A stretch of DNA of 64,000 nucleotides from Variovorax paradoxus (GTDB lineage: Bacteria; Pseudomonadota; Gammaproteobacteria; Burkholderiales; Burkholderiaceae_C): the NCBI RefSeq assembly GCF_030815855.1, contig NZ_JAUSXG010000001.1, positions 5,332,001-5,396,000 on the forward strand. Direction: 5' to 3'. The notes under the pieces were generated by a model. That model saw only the letters and a list, made by a program, of their open reading frames with translations, searched no databases and was not told the DNA's origin. The number at the start of each line of letters is the position of its first letter. The first letter of the stretch is position 1. A program made the position numbers and the translations under genes. Shown here piece by piece: positions 8,187 to 17,170 of the stretch.

Positions 8187-10577
8187 CTACCGGAAGAAAT
8201 CGAGGATGCGATTGCGCTCCTCGGGCGGTGGCGGCGCGCCCAGGGGCGCGCCCGTGAGTTCTTCCGCCGGCGGCGGCGCCGCCTCGGTGTTCTCGACACC
8301 CAGGCTCGCCACGCTGTGGCCGGGCGTGAAATCGTCGAAGTACCACTCGCCGTCGACATTGACGACGCCCGGAGGCTCCGGAATCTTGCTGACCGGCACG
8401 CCCTTGAGCGCCGTCTGCATGTAGCCGATCCAGATCGGCAGGCTCAGGCTGCCGCCGGTTTCGCCGCGCACGCCCAATTGGCGCGGCGTGTCGTAGCCGA
8501 TCCATGCAATGCCCACGGTCGTGGGCTGGAAACCCGCGAACCAGGTGTCGAACGAGTCGTTGGTGGTGCCGGTCTTGCCGAACAGGTCGTCGCGCTTGAG
8601 CGCCTGGTAGGCGCGCGCGGCGGTGCCGCCCTTCACCACGCTTTGCAGCAGCGAATCCATGATGAAGGCATTGCGCTGGGGAATGGCGCGGCGGGTTTCG
8701 TCGAGCACCGGCGGTTCGGTTTCGAGCAGCACCTTGTCGCGCAGGTCGGTCACGCGCGTGACCAGGTACGGATTGACGCGGTAGCCGCCGTTGGCGAATA
8801 CCGAGTAGGCGCTGGCCATCTGCATCGGCGTGACCGATCCCGCGCCGAGTGCCATCGGCAGGTAGGCGGGATGCTTGTCCTTGTCGAAGCCGAACTTGGT
8901 GATCCAGTCTTGCGCGTACGGTGCGCCGATGGATTGCAGCAGGCGGATCGTCACCAGGTTCTTCGACTTCATCAGCGCGGTGCGCAGCGGCATCGGTCCT
9001 TCGAAGCCGCCGTCGAAATTCTTCGGTTCCCAGGGCTGGCCGCCCGGGGTGCTCGGCTCGAAGTACAGCGGCGCGTCGTTGACGATGGTGGACGGCGTGA
9101 AGCCTTTCTCCAGTGCGGCCGAGTAGATGAACGGCTTGAAGCTGGAGCCCGGCTGGCGCCAGGCCTGCGTGACGTGGTTGAACTTGTTCTTGCCGAAATC
9201 GAAGCCGCCTACCAGCGACTTGATGGCACCGGTGCGCGGGTCCATGCCGATGAAGGCGCCTTCGACCTCGGGCAGCTGCGTGATTTCCCAGCTGTTCTTC
9301 GGCGTTCTTGCCACGCGGATCACCGCGCCGCGCCGGATCTTGATATTCGGCGGCGCCTTGGCGGCAAGGCCCGACTGTGCAGGCCGGAGGCCTTCGCCGG
9401 TGATCTGCACGGTTTCGCCATTGGCGCGCACCGCGTTGATTTCCTTGCTGTTGGCCTCCAGCACCACGGCCGCCATCACGTCGCCGTTGTCGGGGTGTTC
9501 GGCCAGCGCGTCGTCGACGGCCTCGTCGGCTTCCTTGGGGTCGTCGGGCAGATCCACGAAGCGCTCGGGGCCGCGATAAGGCTGGCGCCGCTCGTAATCC
9601 ATGATGCCCTTGCGCAGCGACCGGTAGGCTGCCGCCTGGTCGGCCGCGACCAGCGAGGTGTAGACCTTCATGCCGCTGGTGTAGATGCTGTCGCCGTACT
9701 GCGCATACATCATCTGGCGCACCGTTTCGGCCACGTACTCGGCATGCAGCCGGTCCGGGTCGGCGGCGTCGCGCAGATGCAGTTCTTCCTTCTTGGCCTC
9801 GGCCGCCTGTTCGGCGGTGATGAAGCCGGTTTCGTGCATGCGGTCGATCACGTAGAGCTGGCGCGCGCGGGCGCGGCGCGGGTTGGCCACCGGGTTGTTG
9901 GCGCCGGGTGCCTTCGGCAGGCCGGCCAGCATGGCGGCCTCGGCCGTGGTGACGTTCTGCAGCGGCTTGCCGAAATACGCCTCGGAGGCCGCCGCAAAAC
10001 CATAGGCGCGGTTGCCAAGATAGATCTGGTTCAGATAGATCTCGAGGATCTGGTCCTTCGTGAGCTGCTGCTCGAGCCGCAGGGCCAGCAAAATTTCGTA
10101 GGTCTTGCGGCTCAGCGTGCGTTCCGAGCTCAGGTACACATTGCGCGCCACCTGCATCGTGATGGTGGAAGCGCCCTGCTTGCGGCCGCCCTTCAGGCTG
10201 GCCACCGCCGCGCGCACGAAGCCCTTGTAGTCGACGCCGCCATGGGCGTAGAAGCGCGCGTCTTCCACTGCAAGCACGGCGTCTTTCATCACCTTCGGAA
10301 TGTTGGCAAAGGGCGTGAGCGTGCGGCGCTCTTCGCCGAACTCGCCGATGAGCGTGCCCTCGACCGAATACACGCGCAGCGGCAGCTTGGGCCGGTAGTC
10401 GGCGAGCTCCGAAATGTCGGGCAGCCGCGGATAGATGACGGCCACCGCCACACCGGCGGCCACCAGCAGAACCAGCGCAGCGGAACCGCCCGCAATGGCG
10501 CTCCACCGCGCAATGTGCCGCAGCCGCGTCGAGCGTTCGGAGCGCGCCGGTTCGGTGGAAGGAGAGGAATCGTCCAT
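8187..10577 (-). CDS. mrcA: class A penicillin-binding protein 1A
   Basis: A 796-aa bifunctional peptidoglycan synthase anchored by one N-terminal TM helix (about 28-50). The GT51 glycosyltransferase domain (about 70-245) shows the catalytic-Glu motif EDARFYAHGG and ASTITMQVARN. The transpeptidase domain (about 400-720) shows the Ser motif PGSSFKPF and KTGTTN. The C-terminal tail is Pro/Glu-rich. It polymerises and cross-links murein at the cytoplasmic membrane. Placed between creBC and creD, it fits a link between murein status and the Cre system. There is no pilMNOPQ cluster beside it, so it may be a second PBP1A copy of the genome. Confidence 0.95.
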   Translation of the reverse strand: MDDSSPSTEPARSERSTRLRHIARWSAIAGGSAALVLLVAAGVAVAVIYPRLPDISELADYRPKLPLRVYSVEGTLIGEFGEERRTLTPFANIPKVMKDAVLAVEDARFYAHGGVDYKGFVRAAVASLKGGRKQGASTITMQVARNVYLSSERTLSRKTYEILLALRLEQQLTKDQILEIYLNQIYLGNRAYGFAAASEAYFGKPLQNVTTAEAAMLAGLPKAPGANNPVANPRRARARQLYVIDRMHETGFITAEQAAEAKKEELHLRDAADPDRLHAEYVAETVRQMMYAQYGDSIYTSGMKVYTSLVAADQAAAYRSLRKGIMDYERRQPYRGPERFVDLPDDPKEADEAVDDALAEHPDNGDVMAAVVLEANSKEINAVRANGETVQITGEGLRPAQSGLAAKAPPNIKIRRGAVIRVARTPKNSWEITQLPEVEGAFIGMDPRTGAIKSLVGGFDFGKNKFNHVTQAWRQPGSSFKPFIYSAALEKGFTPSTIVNDAPLYFEPSTPGGQPWEPKNFDGGFEGPMPLRTALMKSKNLVTIRLLQSIGAPYAQDWITKFGFDKDKHPAYLPMALGAGSVTPMQMASAYSVFANGGYRVNPYLVTRVTDLRDKVLLETEPPVLDETRRAIPQRNAFIMDSLLQSVVKGGTAARAYQALKRDDLFGKTGTTNDSFDTWFAGFQPTTVGIAWIGYDTPRQLGVRGETGGSLSLPIWIGYMQTALKGVPVSKIPEPPGVVNVDGEWYFDDFTPGHSVASLGVENTEAAPPPAEELTGAPLGAPPPPEERNRILDFFR

Positions 10578-10615
10578 GGAAATCAGTGGTTAGGAAAAAC
10601 AGTCGGTAGCGTCCG

Positions 10616-12100
10616 TTACACGGACGGAGCCACTTCAGGTGAGACTGGCTCGGTCGTTCGGGGGTTCCCGGTCGACAACGCATACCAGTCGACCTTGCGG
10701 GTCGCGAGCATCAGCACCGTCAGCATGCCGAATGTCAGCAGGGCGCCGAGCAGCAGGGCATTGCTTTCCGATGCCAGCAGGCCGTAGAGCGCGCCATAGA
10801 GTACCGCGACATAGGCCCCGAAGCCCGCGCCGCGTTTCCAGCTTTGCAAAACCGCGCTGAAGTAGATACCGAGCAGCAGCACGCTCGCGCCGGCCGCGCT
10901 GGCATAGGCCAGCCAGAAGGCCAGCTTCTCGGACAGGGCCAGCAGCAGCAGGAAGAACAGCGCGATCGAGAGGCCCACGAGCCCGTATTGCACCGGGTGC
11001 ATGCGCTGCCTGCGGAACAGCTCGAACATGAAGGCCGCCATGATCACCAGACCGATGAAGAGCGCGCCGTACTTGCCGGCGCGCGTGCTCATCGAGTACA
11101 CGTTGACGGGCTGCGCAAGGGAAACATCGAAGGTCTGCAGCGGCCCGAGCTCGCGCGGTCCGCGGTGGTTTGCCGGTACCGCGACAGCTGCTGCCGTGGC
11201 GGCGGCACCGGTATCGCGCCCCGACAGTCCGGCGCGCACCTGCTCGCGCGCCGAGGTCACCAGAGACGACACGCGCCAGTGCGCATCGAAGCCTTGTGGC
11301 GTCACATCGCGCTTCGCGGCGAGAAAGCGGCCGCCGAAACTCGGATGCGCCCAGGGCGAGCTCAGGTGGGCGGTGGTCTCTTCGGCAATCGGCACCATCG
11401 AGAGCGTGTCTTGTCCCACGAGGCCGAGCTTCATTTCGAAGGGCAACGGCGCCTTCGATTCCCACGCGGCGAGTGCGGCACCGGCCAGCGGTGCGTGGAT
11501 GCTGTCGGCCAGCCAGCTGTCGTCCGCCAGGCCGGGCACGCGCTGCTTGAAACGCAGGCCCTCGCCATTCATCGCGATGGACGGCGAACCGTCGAGTCCG
11601 CGCAGATCGCTCACGTAGAAGACGACGAAGGGCGCCTTGAACTCGATGCGGGAATCGGCTTCGCTGTGCGCCACCGATTGGGGGTCGAAGGCGGAAAAAC
11701 CGCCGCCGAGCGTGGCGTTGAGCGTGTAGAACGGAATCCTGAAGATGCCGCGGTAGCGCTCGTGCGGCGCCATCGAACCTTCGATGTGCAGCTTGTCGGG
11801 AAACACCGCGTGGGCCATTTCCTTGCTGCGCGCCTCCTGGCCGATCACCTTGCCTTGGGCGTCGCGCAGCGGCTCCACCCAGCGTTCCACATAAGGCACC
11901 AGCAGCACCGGGCCCACCATGGTCTGCGCGCTCGCATAGGTGGCGGCAAGCTCCTCGGCCGCCTCGCGCTGGCTGCGGCCGCGCTCGCGGTTGATCGAAT
12001 TGATTTCGGCCAATGGAATGCACAGCAAGAGCGTGAGTACGAGCAGGCCGGCGACCTTGACCAGCATGGAACTCTGCAGGGCCTTGAACAACTGGAACAT
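10616..12100 (-). CDS. creD: CreD family inner-membrane protein
   Basis: A 494-aa CreD homologue: an N-terminal TM helix (about 10-30), a large periplasmic domain (about 35-310), then a cluster of about five hydrophobic segments (about 330-475). The ATG at 12100 is preceded by GAGGAGAA at ideal spacing, so the longer in-frame start at 12187 is rejected. CreD is the classic CreBC regulon member that affects envelope integrity and beta-lactam response; its biochemistry is unknown. Its promoter region carries the Cre tag shared with the divergent exosortase module. Confidence 0.95.
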   Translation of the reverse strand: MFQLFKALQSSMLVKVAGLLVLTLLLCIPLAEINSINRERGRSQREAAEELAATYASAQTMVGPVLLVPYVERWVEPLRDAQGKVIGQEARSKEMAHAVFPDKLHIEGSMAPHERYRGIFRIPFYTLNATLGGGFSAFDPQSVAHSEADSRIEFKAPFVVFYVSDLRGLDGSPSIAMNGEGLRFKQRVPGLADDSWLADSIHAPLAGAALAAWESKAPLPFEMKLGLVGQDTLSMVPIAEETTAHLSSPWAHPSFGGRFLAAKRDVTPQGFDAHWRVSSLVTSAREQVRAGLSGRDTGAAATAAAVAVPANHRGPRELGPLQTFDVSLAQPVNVYSMSTRAGKYGALFIGLVIMAAFMFELFRRQRMHPVQYGLVGLSIALFFLLLLALSEKLAFWLAYASAAGASVLLLGIYFSAVLQSWKRGAGFGAYVAVLYGALYGLLASESNALLLGALLTFGMLTVLMLATRKVDWYALSTGNPRTTEPVSPEVAPSV

Positions 12101-12182
12101 GTTTTCTTCTCCTCTTCGGTAGCGAAGCGGCGATGCTCGCCGCGCGACCCGAAGGCTGTGTGAAGCGGGGCCGCCGGCGGAC

Positions 12183-12198
12183 TTCACACAGGCTTCAC
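12183..12198 (+). promoter_or_regulatory. Cre tag (CreB binding site)
   Basis: TTCAC (12183-12187), a 6-nt spacer ACAGGC, and TTCAC (12194-12198) match the E. coli Cre tag TTCAC-N6-TTCAC exactly; the 11-mer TTCACACAGGC is repeated in tandem. An inverted partial copy, CTGTGTGAA, lies at 12156-12164. An 8-bp-arm palindrome (12204-12220, CGGCATCC/GGATGCCG) follows directly. The site lies between divergent creD (start 12100) and the VIT/vWA gene (start 12309) and could control both. Confidence 0.85.
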
Positions 12199-12308
12199 AC
12201 AGGCGGCATCCGGGATGCCGGACTTCAAGCAGCCTTCCAATTTCCTTCTCGCACGGTGGTGACAGTTGCGGCTGTGCAAGTTCGCACGGACACCCACATC
12301 ACACCGCC

Positions 12309-14390
12309 ATGGACGCCCAAATCTCCACCCGCCCCGGCCGCTGGCTCTGGCTCGCCACCGTGGGCCTGGCCACCGCGGGATTCGTCGCGCTCAGCGTGCA
12401 CCCCGTGCATGCGCAGGAAGCAACGGGCCCGCGGCTGAAGACCGAGAGCCCGTATTTCCTCGTGAAGAGCGACGACCCTTCGGTCGACCGCCTGCCGCTC
12501 AAGGGAACCGAGGTGGCGGTGAAGATCTCGGGCGTCATTGCCGATGTGACCGTGACGCAGACCTACCGCAACGAAGGCCAGCGCGCCATCGAAGCCAAGT
12601 ACGTTTTCCCAGGCTCGACCAAGGCCGCAGTGAGCGGCCTCAACGTGCGGCTGGCCGATCGCCTGATCACCGCGCAGATCCGCGAGAAGCAGCAGGCACA
12701 GATCGAATACGACGCCGCGAAGAAGGAAGGCAAGACCGCCGCGCTGCTCGAGCAGCACCTGCCCAACGTGTTCCAGATGAATGTCGCGAACATCCTGCCG
12801 GGCGATGAAGTGAAGGTGGAGCTGCGCTACACCGAGCTGCTGGTGCCGCAGTCGGGCAACTATGCGTTCGTGTTCCCCACCGTGGTGGGCCCGCGCTACA
12901 ACAGCCCGCAATCGGAGAACGACCAGGCCCAATGGATGGCACAGCCCACGCTGCGCGCGGGCGTGGCGCCCAACACCCGCTTCACGCTCAAGGCCAGCAT
13001 CGACACGCCGATGGGCCTGAAGGAAGTGCGCTCGAACACCCACGCCATCGAGGTGAAGAAGAGCGATGAAGAGCGGCATGCCGACGTGGTGCTCACGGCC
13101 GACGGCCGGCCCGCGGACAATCGCGACTTCGTGCTCGACTATCGCCTTGCGGGCGAGAAGATCGAATCGGGTCTGATGCTCTACAAGGGCCAGGGGCAGA
13201 ACACCGATGGAAGCGCCGAGAACTTCTTTCTTGCGATGATCGAGCCGCCCAAGGCCGTGGCCGCCAGCGCCATTTCGCCGCGCGACTACATCTTCGTGGT
13301 CGACATTTCGGGGTCGATGCATGGCTTTCCACTCGACACGGCCAAGACAGTGCTCGAGCGCCTGATCGGCGGGCTTCGCCCGAGCGACACCTTCAACGTG
13401 CTGCTGTTCTCGGGCAGCAACAAGATGCTCTCGCCCCAATCGGTGCCGGCCACGCGCGCCAACATCGAGCAGGCGCTGGCCACGATCCAGAACTACAGCG
13501 GCAGCGGCAGCACCGAGCTGATTCCCGCACTCAAGCGCGTCTATGCCGAGCCGAAGGAAGAGAAGGTGTCGCGCACCGTGGTGCTGATGACCGACGGCTA
13601 CGTGAGCGTCGAGCGCGAGGCTTTCGAACTGGTGCGCAAGAACCTCTCGAAGGCCAATGTGTTCGCCTTCGGCATCGGCTCGTCGGTGAACCGCAGCCTG
13701 ATGGAAGGCATTGCGCGCGCCGGCATGGGTGAGCCCTTCATCATCACCGACCCGGTCCAGGCGCCGGAGCAGGCCGCGCGCTTTCGCCGCATGGTGGAGT
13801 CGCCGGTGCTCACGAACGTGAAGGTCACTTTCGGCGGGCTCGACGTGTACGACGTGGAACCGCAGGCGCTGCCCGACGTGCTGGGCGAACGCCCGGTGAT
13901 CGTGTTCGGCAAGTGGCGCGCCGATGCCGAAGGCAAGGCCCGGGGCCGCGTCATCGTCGAAGGCCAGGGCGCCAACGGCCCGTACCGCCAGGAGCTGCGC
14001 ATCGACCCGCAAATGCGCCAGGACACCGCCGCGCTGCGCACGCTGTGGGCGCGCCACCGCGTCCAGAGCCTGAGCGACCAGGAAACGCTCGAAGGCGGCA
14101 CCGCCTTCAAGGAGCGCATCACCGAGCTTGGCCTCAAGTACAGCCTGCTGACGCAGTACACCAGTTTCATCGCGGTGGACAAGGTGGTGCGCAACCTTGC
14201 GCCGCAGAACAGCGTCGACGTGAACCAACCGCTGCCGTTGCCGCAAGGCGTGAGCGAGCTGGCGCTGGGTGCCGAAGTGCCGAGCACGCCCGAGCCTGAA
14301 ACCCTGGGCGCCATTGCCGTCGTGCTGTCGATGCTCGCCATGCTGCGCCGCCGCGCGCGGCGCCATGATCCGCGCCGCTTCACGGCCTGA
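12309..14390 (+). CDS. VIT and vWA domain protein with PEP-CTERM-like sorting tail
   Basis: A 693-aa exported protein. An N-terminal signal peptide ends near AHAQE (about residue 36). A vault/inter-alpha-trypsin (VIT) domain spans about 50-175 (ITAQIREKQQAQIEYDAAK). A von Willebrand A domain spans about 325-500 with the MIDAS motif VVDISGSMHG. The last 36 residues form a tripartite signal: TPEPET, a hydrophobic helix, then RRRARR. This resembles PEP-CTERM signals cut by exosortases. The exosortase gene starts 24 bp downstream, so this is probably its dedicated substrate, displayed on or anchored in the envelope. The Cre tag lies about 110 bp upstream. Confidence 0.88.
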   Translation: MDAQISTRPGRWLWLATVGLATAGFVALSVHPVHAQEATGPRLKTESPYFLVKSDDPSVDRLPLKGTEVAVKISGVIADVTVTQTYRNEGQRAIEAKYVFPGSTKAAVSGLNVRLADRLITAQIREKQQAQIEYDAAKKEGKTAALLEQHLPNVFQMNVANILPGDEVKVELRYTELLVPQSGNYAFVFPTVVGPRYNSPQSENDQAQWMAQPTLRAGVAPNTRFTLKASIDTPMGLKEVRSNTHAIEVKKSDEERHADVVLTADGRPADNRDFVLDYRLAGEKIESGLMLYKGQGQNTDGSAENFFLAMIEPPKAVAASAISPRDYIFVVDISGSMHGFPLDTAKTVLERLIGGLRPSDTFNVLLFSGSNKMLSPQSVPATRANIEQALATIQNYSGSGSTELIPALKRVYAEPKEEKVSRTVVLMTDGYVSVEREAFELVRKNLSKANVFAFGIGSSVNRSLMEGIARAGMGEPFIITDPVQAPEQAARFRRMVESPVLTNVKVTFGGLDVYDVEPQALPDVLGERPVIVFGKWRADAEGKARGRVIVEGQGANGPYRQELRIDPQMRQDTAALRTLWARHRVQSLSDQETLEGGTAFKERITELGLKYSLLTQYTSFIAVDKVVRNLAPQNSVDVNQPLPLPQGVSELALGAEVPSTPEPETLGAIAVVLSMLAMLRRRARRHDPRRFTA

Positions 14391-14414
14391 GCGCGGAAAA
14401 AAGGAAAAAAACAA

Positions 14415-15344
14415 ATGTCACTGGCCGCACTTGCCCATCGCCATCCGCGCATCGTGGAGGGGGGCATTCACATCGACCGCGCACCGGCCGCCTTCTGGCT
14501 CGCGCTGCAGTTCGCCGCGCTCGCGCCGACCTGGGCCTGGATGGTCCAGCGCATGCGCGACGGCTCCGACGACCCGCTGGGCCTCCTGGCGCTGGCCGCA
14601 CTGGCCGCGCTCGCATGGCAACAGCGGCGCGAACTGCGTGCCGCGCCGCGGCTGGGCTGGCTGGCTTTGGCAGGCGCCGGGACCTTGCTGGCGACGCTGC
14701 TGCGCACGGGGCTCGGTGCCTTGCCCGCCTTGCCCCCACTCGCTGCGAGCCTGGTGGCGGTGCTGGCCTTGGCATGCGGCTTGTTGGCCTTCCTGCCGCG
14801 GCGCGTGGCCGCGTTGCCGGTGGCCGGGCTCGCGGTGCTGGCCTTGCCGCTGCTGTCGTCGCTGCAGTTCTACGCGGGCTATCCGCTGCGCGTGGTCACG
14901 GCCGAGGCGAGCCGCTGGCTGCTGGCGCCCGGTTTCAGCGTGGCGCGCGAGGGCAGCAGCCTGCTGGTGGATGGCCGGCTGGTCATCGTCGATGCGCCGT
15001 GTTCGGGCGTGCAGATGGTGTGGCTCGGCTACTTCACCGCCTGCGCGGTTGCGCTCTGGGCGGGCCGGAGCGACCGCGGCTTTCTGCGCCGGCTGCCGAT
15101 GGTGGGCCTGCTGGTGCTGGGCGGCAACATCTTGCGCAACAGCGTGCTGATTGCGTTCGAAGGCGCGGGGCATCCGCTGGCGCCGTGGGCGCACAACATG
15201 CTCGGTCTTGCGGTGCTGGCTGCGGTGTGCGGCGGTATCGCCCGCCTGATGGTGCCGGCGCGCGCCGCGCCCGAATTCGCCGACCGGCCCATTCCGGGCC
15301 TGATCACCGCGCAAGGAGGCCGCCATGTCGACACGGTTCTTTGA
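14415..15344 (+). CDS. exosortase (XrtQ-like, single-substrate type)
   Basis: A 309-aa polytopic membrane protein with about eight hydrophobic segments. The exosortase catalytic triad is visible: Cys196 in DAPCSGVQMVW, Arg241 in GGNILRNSVL and His260 in PWAHNMLG. Exosortases act on C-terminal PEP-CTERM signals in the inner membrane, like sortases. There is only one candidate substrate, the VIT/vWA protein just upstream, and no exopolysaccharide operon nearby, so this is a dedicated system. Assignment to the XrtQ subgroup is from memory and uncertain. The 3' end overlaps the next gene by 20 bp. Confidence 0.88.
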   Translation: MSLAALAHRHPRIVEGGIHIDRAPAAFWLALQFAALAPTWAWMVQRMRDGSDDPLGLLALAALAALAWQQRRELRAAPRLGWLALAGAGTLLATLLRTGLGALPALPPLAASLVAVLALACGLLAFLPRRVAALPVAGLAVLALPLLSSLQFYAGYPLRVVTAEASRWLLAPGFSVAREGSSLLVDGRLVIVDAPCSGVQMVWLGYFTACAVALWAGRSDRGFLRRLPMVGLLVLGGNILRNSVLIAFEGAGHPLAPWAHNMLGLAVLAAVCGGIARLMVPARAAPEFADRPIPGLITAQGGRHVDTVL

Positions 15345-15894
15345 AAGCTTTTTCGCTAATCACTTCATCAACCGGATCGGCCACAAGACCGCGTTCGCAC
15401 TCGCGATGCTGCTGTGCCTGTTGTGGTCGACCGCCGCCGCGCTGCGCGCGCCGCAAGAACCCGTGGCCGCCGCGGCATCGCACGAATGGCCACGCGAATG
15501 GGACGGCGTTCCGCTGCGGCCGATGGCCCTCGGCGAGGTCGAGCAGCGCTTTGCCGACCGCTTCCCGGGCGCCATCGGTCGCATGACCGACGGCACGCAG
15601 ATGATCGTGATGCGCGCGGTGAACACACCTACGCGAATGCTGCATCCGGCCGCCGATTGTTACCGCGCACTCGGCTATCGCATCGAGCAGGCGCGCCTGG
15701 AACGCGATGCGCAAGAGCGTTTGTGGCGCTGTTTTGTTGCGCAACGGCACGGTCTGCAAAAGTTCCGCGTTTGCGAGCGCATCGTCGATGCCGAAGGCAC
15801 CGCTTTCACCGACACTTCAGCCTGGTACTGGGCGGCGGCCAGCGGGCAGTCGACCGGTCCGTGGCAAGCCGTCACGGTGGCGAGACCCATGTGA
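15325..15894 (+). CDS. exosortase-associated EpsI-like protein
   Basis: 189 aa with one N-terminal TM helix (about 21-40) and a periplasmic remainder. The segment HPAADCYRALGYRIEQ (about residues 109-124) resembles the conserved His-Pro...Cys-Tyr region of EpsI/DUF3485 proteins that accompany exosortases. The ATG at 15325 lies 20 bp inside the exosortase gene, so the two are probably coupled. It likely assists or modifies the exosortase product. The family assignment rests on this short motif and the context. Confidence 0.7.
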   Translation: MSTRFFESFFANHFINRIGHKTAFALAMLLCLLWSTAAALRAPQEPVAAAASHEWPREWDGVPLRPMALGEVEQRFADRFPGAIGRMTDGTQMIVMRAVNTPTRMLHPAADCYRALGYRIEQARLERDAQERLWRCFVAQRHGLQKFRVCERIVDAEGTAFTDTSAWYWAAASGQSTGPWQAVTVARPM

Positions 15895-15901
15895 GAGTTG
15901 T

Positions 15902-17170
15902 GTGAACAAGACCCTGAGATCTGCGATTTACGGGCTGGTAGCCCTTGTAGTGACCGCGTGTTTAGCTATCTTCTTGATAGTAAAGCTGGCGCTTGCGCCC
16001 GCGGCCGGCGAATGGCGCAGCACGGTCAAGGCCGGTCCGCTGAGCTTCGAAATCGGCGTACCCACGGCGGTGCGCCTGGCCACCTCTCCGTGGCTCGCGC
16101 CACGGCTCGACGGGCATTCGCTCGACACCCGTTTCGGCACCGTGCACTTCGCCTGGAAGGATGCAGCCGGCGCACTCGAATTGCGCTGCGCTCCCTGCGC
16201 GGCGGAAGTTCCGGCGCTCGGCACGCAGCCGATCCAGGTCGAGGGGCTGGTCGCCACCGTCAAGCGCGACGGCAACACGCTGGCGGGCACGCTCGAGGCC
16301 ACGCCCCGCGGCGCCGATGCGGCGGCCGTGATCCACGGCCAATGGGAAGGGCGCCTCGCGCCCAAGAGCCTGCAGCTCAGTGCCGACATCAAGGACGCGC
16401 CCATCGCCCGCTGGTACGCGGTGCTCGCACCCGGCCTGCCCGAACTGCAGCGCGCCCGCATCGGCGGCACGCTGGCACTGCGCGGAAACGTCGCACTGCC
16501 CGAAGGCACGTTCACGGTGATTCCCGTCGTCAGCCAGTTCACGGTCGAAGGGCTGGGTACCGAAGCCATGCTCGGCGCACGCACCAGCTGCGGCGCGCCG
16601 GCGAAGCTGGCCAACGACAGCTGGCTGGCGCGGGCCGTCATCGCGGCCGAAGACCAGCGCTTCTTCAGCCACGCCGGCTACGACCTGGCGGAAATCGTCG
16701 CCTCGATCGACAACAACCAGAAAGACGGCCAGCTCAAGCGCGGCGGCAGCACACTGACGCAGCAACTCGCGAAGATGCTGGTGACCGGCAGCGACCGCAC
16801 TGCCGAACGCAAGTTGCGCGAGCTGCTCTACGCGGTCGAAATGGAGCAGACGCTGGGCAAGGCGCGCATCCTGCAGCTCTACCTCGACAACGCGCCCTGG
16901 GGCGGCAACCTGTGCGGCGCCGAGGCCGCCGCGCGGCGCTACTTCAAGCGGCCGGCGCGCAACCTGGAGCCCGCGCAAGCGGTCTGGCTCGCGGCCATGC
17001 TGCACAAGCCGCACGCCGTGCTCGAGCGATGGCGGCACGACGGGCGAATCGACCCGGAGCGCACCAAGTGGGTGGCCGAGAGCGTGCGCGGCATCAGCCG
17101 CAACCAGCGCGAAGCGCTGCTCAAAAGCGTGGCAGGCGCCAAATTCCCGGCACCGGAGGCGGCGCCATGA
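15902..17170 (+). CDS. monofunctional peptidoglycan glycosyltransferase with N-terminal extension
   Basis: 422 aa, starting at GTG 15902 with GAGAG just upstream and only 7 bp after the EpsI-like gene. A TM helix (about 7-30) is followed by about 190 residues not typical of MtgA, with a CAPC pair near residue 98. A GT51 glycosyltransferase domain follows (about 235-400): AAEDQRFFSHAGYD holds the catalytic Glu and GGSTLTQQLAKML the second motif. There is no transpeptidase domain. It should polymerise lipid II. Its place at the end of the exosortase operon suggests coupling of murein synthesis to the sorted surface protein. Part of the TM coding region contains a dispersed-repeat-like sequence (15965-15992). 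Confidence 0.85.
   Translation: MNKTLRSAIYGLVALVVTACLAIFLIVKLALAPAAGEWRSTVKAGPLSFEIGVPTAVRLATSPWLAPRLDGHSLDTRFGTVHFAWKDAAGALELRCAPCAAEVPALGTQPIQVEGLVATVKRDGNTLAGTLEATPRGADAAAVIHGQWEGRLAPKSLQLSADIKDAPIARWYAVLAPGLPELQRARIGGTLALRGNVALPEGTFTVIPVVSQFTVEGLGTEAMLGARTSCGAPAKLANDSWLARAVIAAEDQRFFSHAGYDLAEIVASIDNNQKDGQLKRGGSTLTQQLAKMLVTGSDRTAERKLRELLYAVEMEQTLGKARILQLYLDNAPWGGNLCGAEAAARRYFKRPARNLEPAQAVWLAAMLHKPHAVLERWRHDGRIDPERTKWVAESVRGISRNQREALLKSVAGAKFPAPEAAP
15965..15992. repeat. GCTAT-N7-ATAG dispersed-repeat-like element inside a gene
   Basis: GCTAT (15965-15969), 7 nt, ATAG (15977-15980), then CTGGCGC (15986-15992). The same geometry recurs at 27268-27293, and its first part at 28626-28642. Here it lies in frame within the TM helix of the glycosyltransferase (CLAIFLIVKLAL). 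Confidence 0.45.

Noticed and set aside
15891..15908. Second Cre tag upstream of the glycosyltransferase
   Set aside because: On the minus strand it reads TTCAC-N7-TCAC, with a wrong spacer and a missing base.
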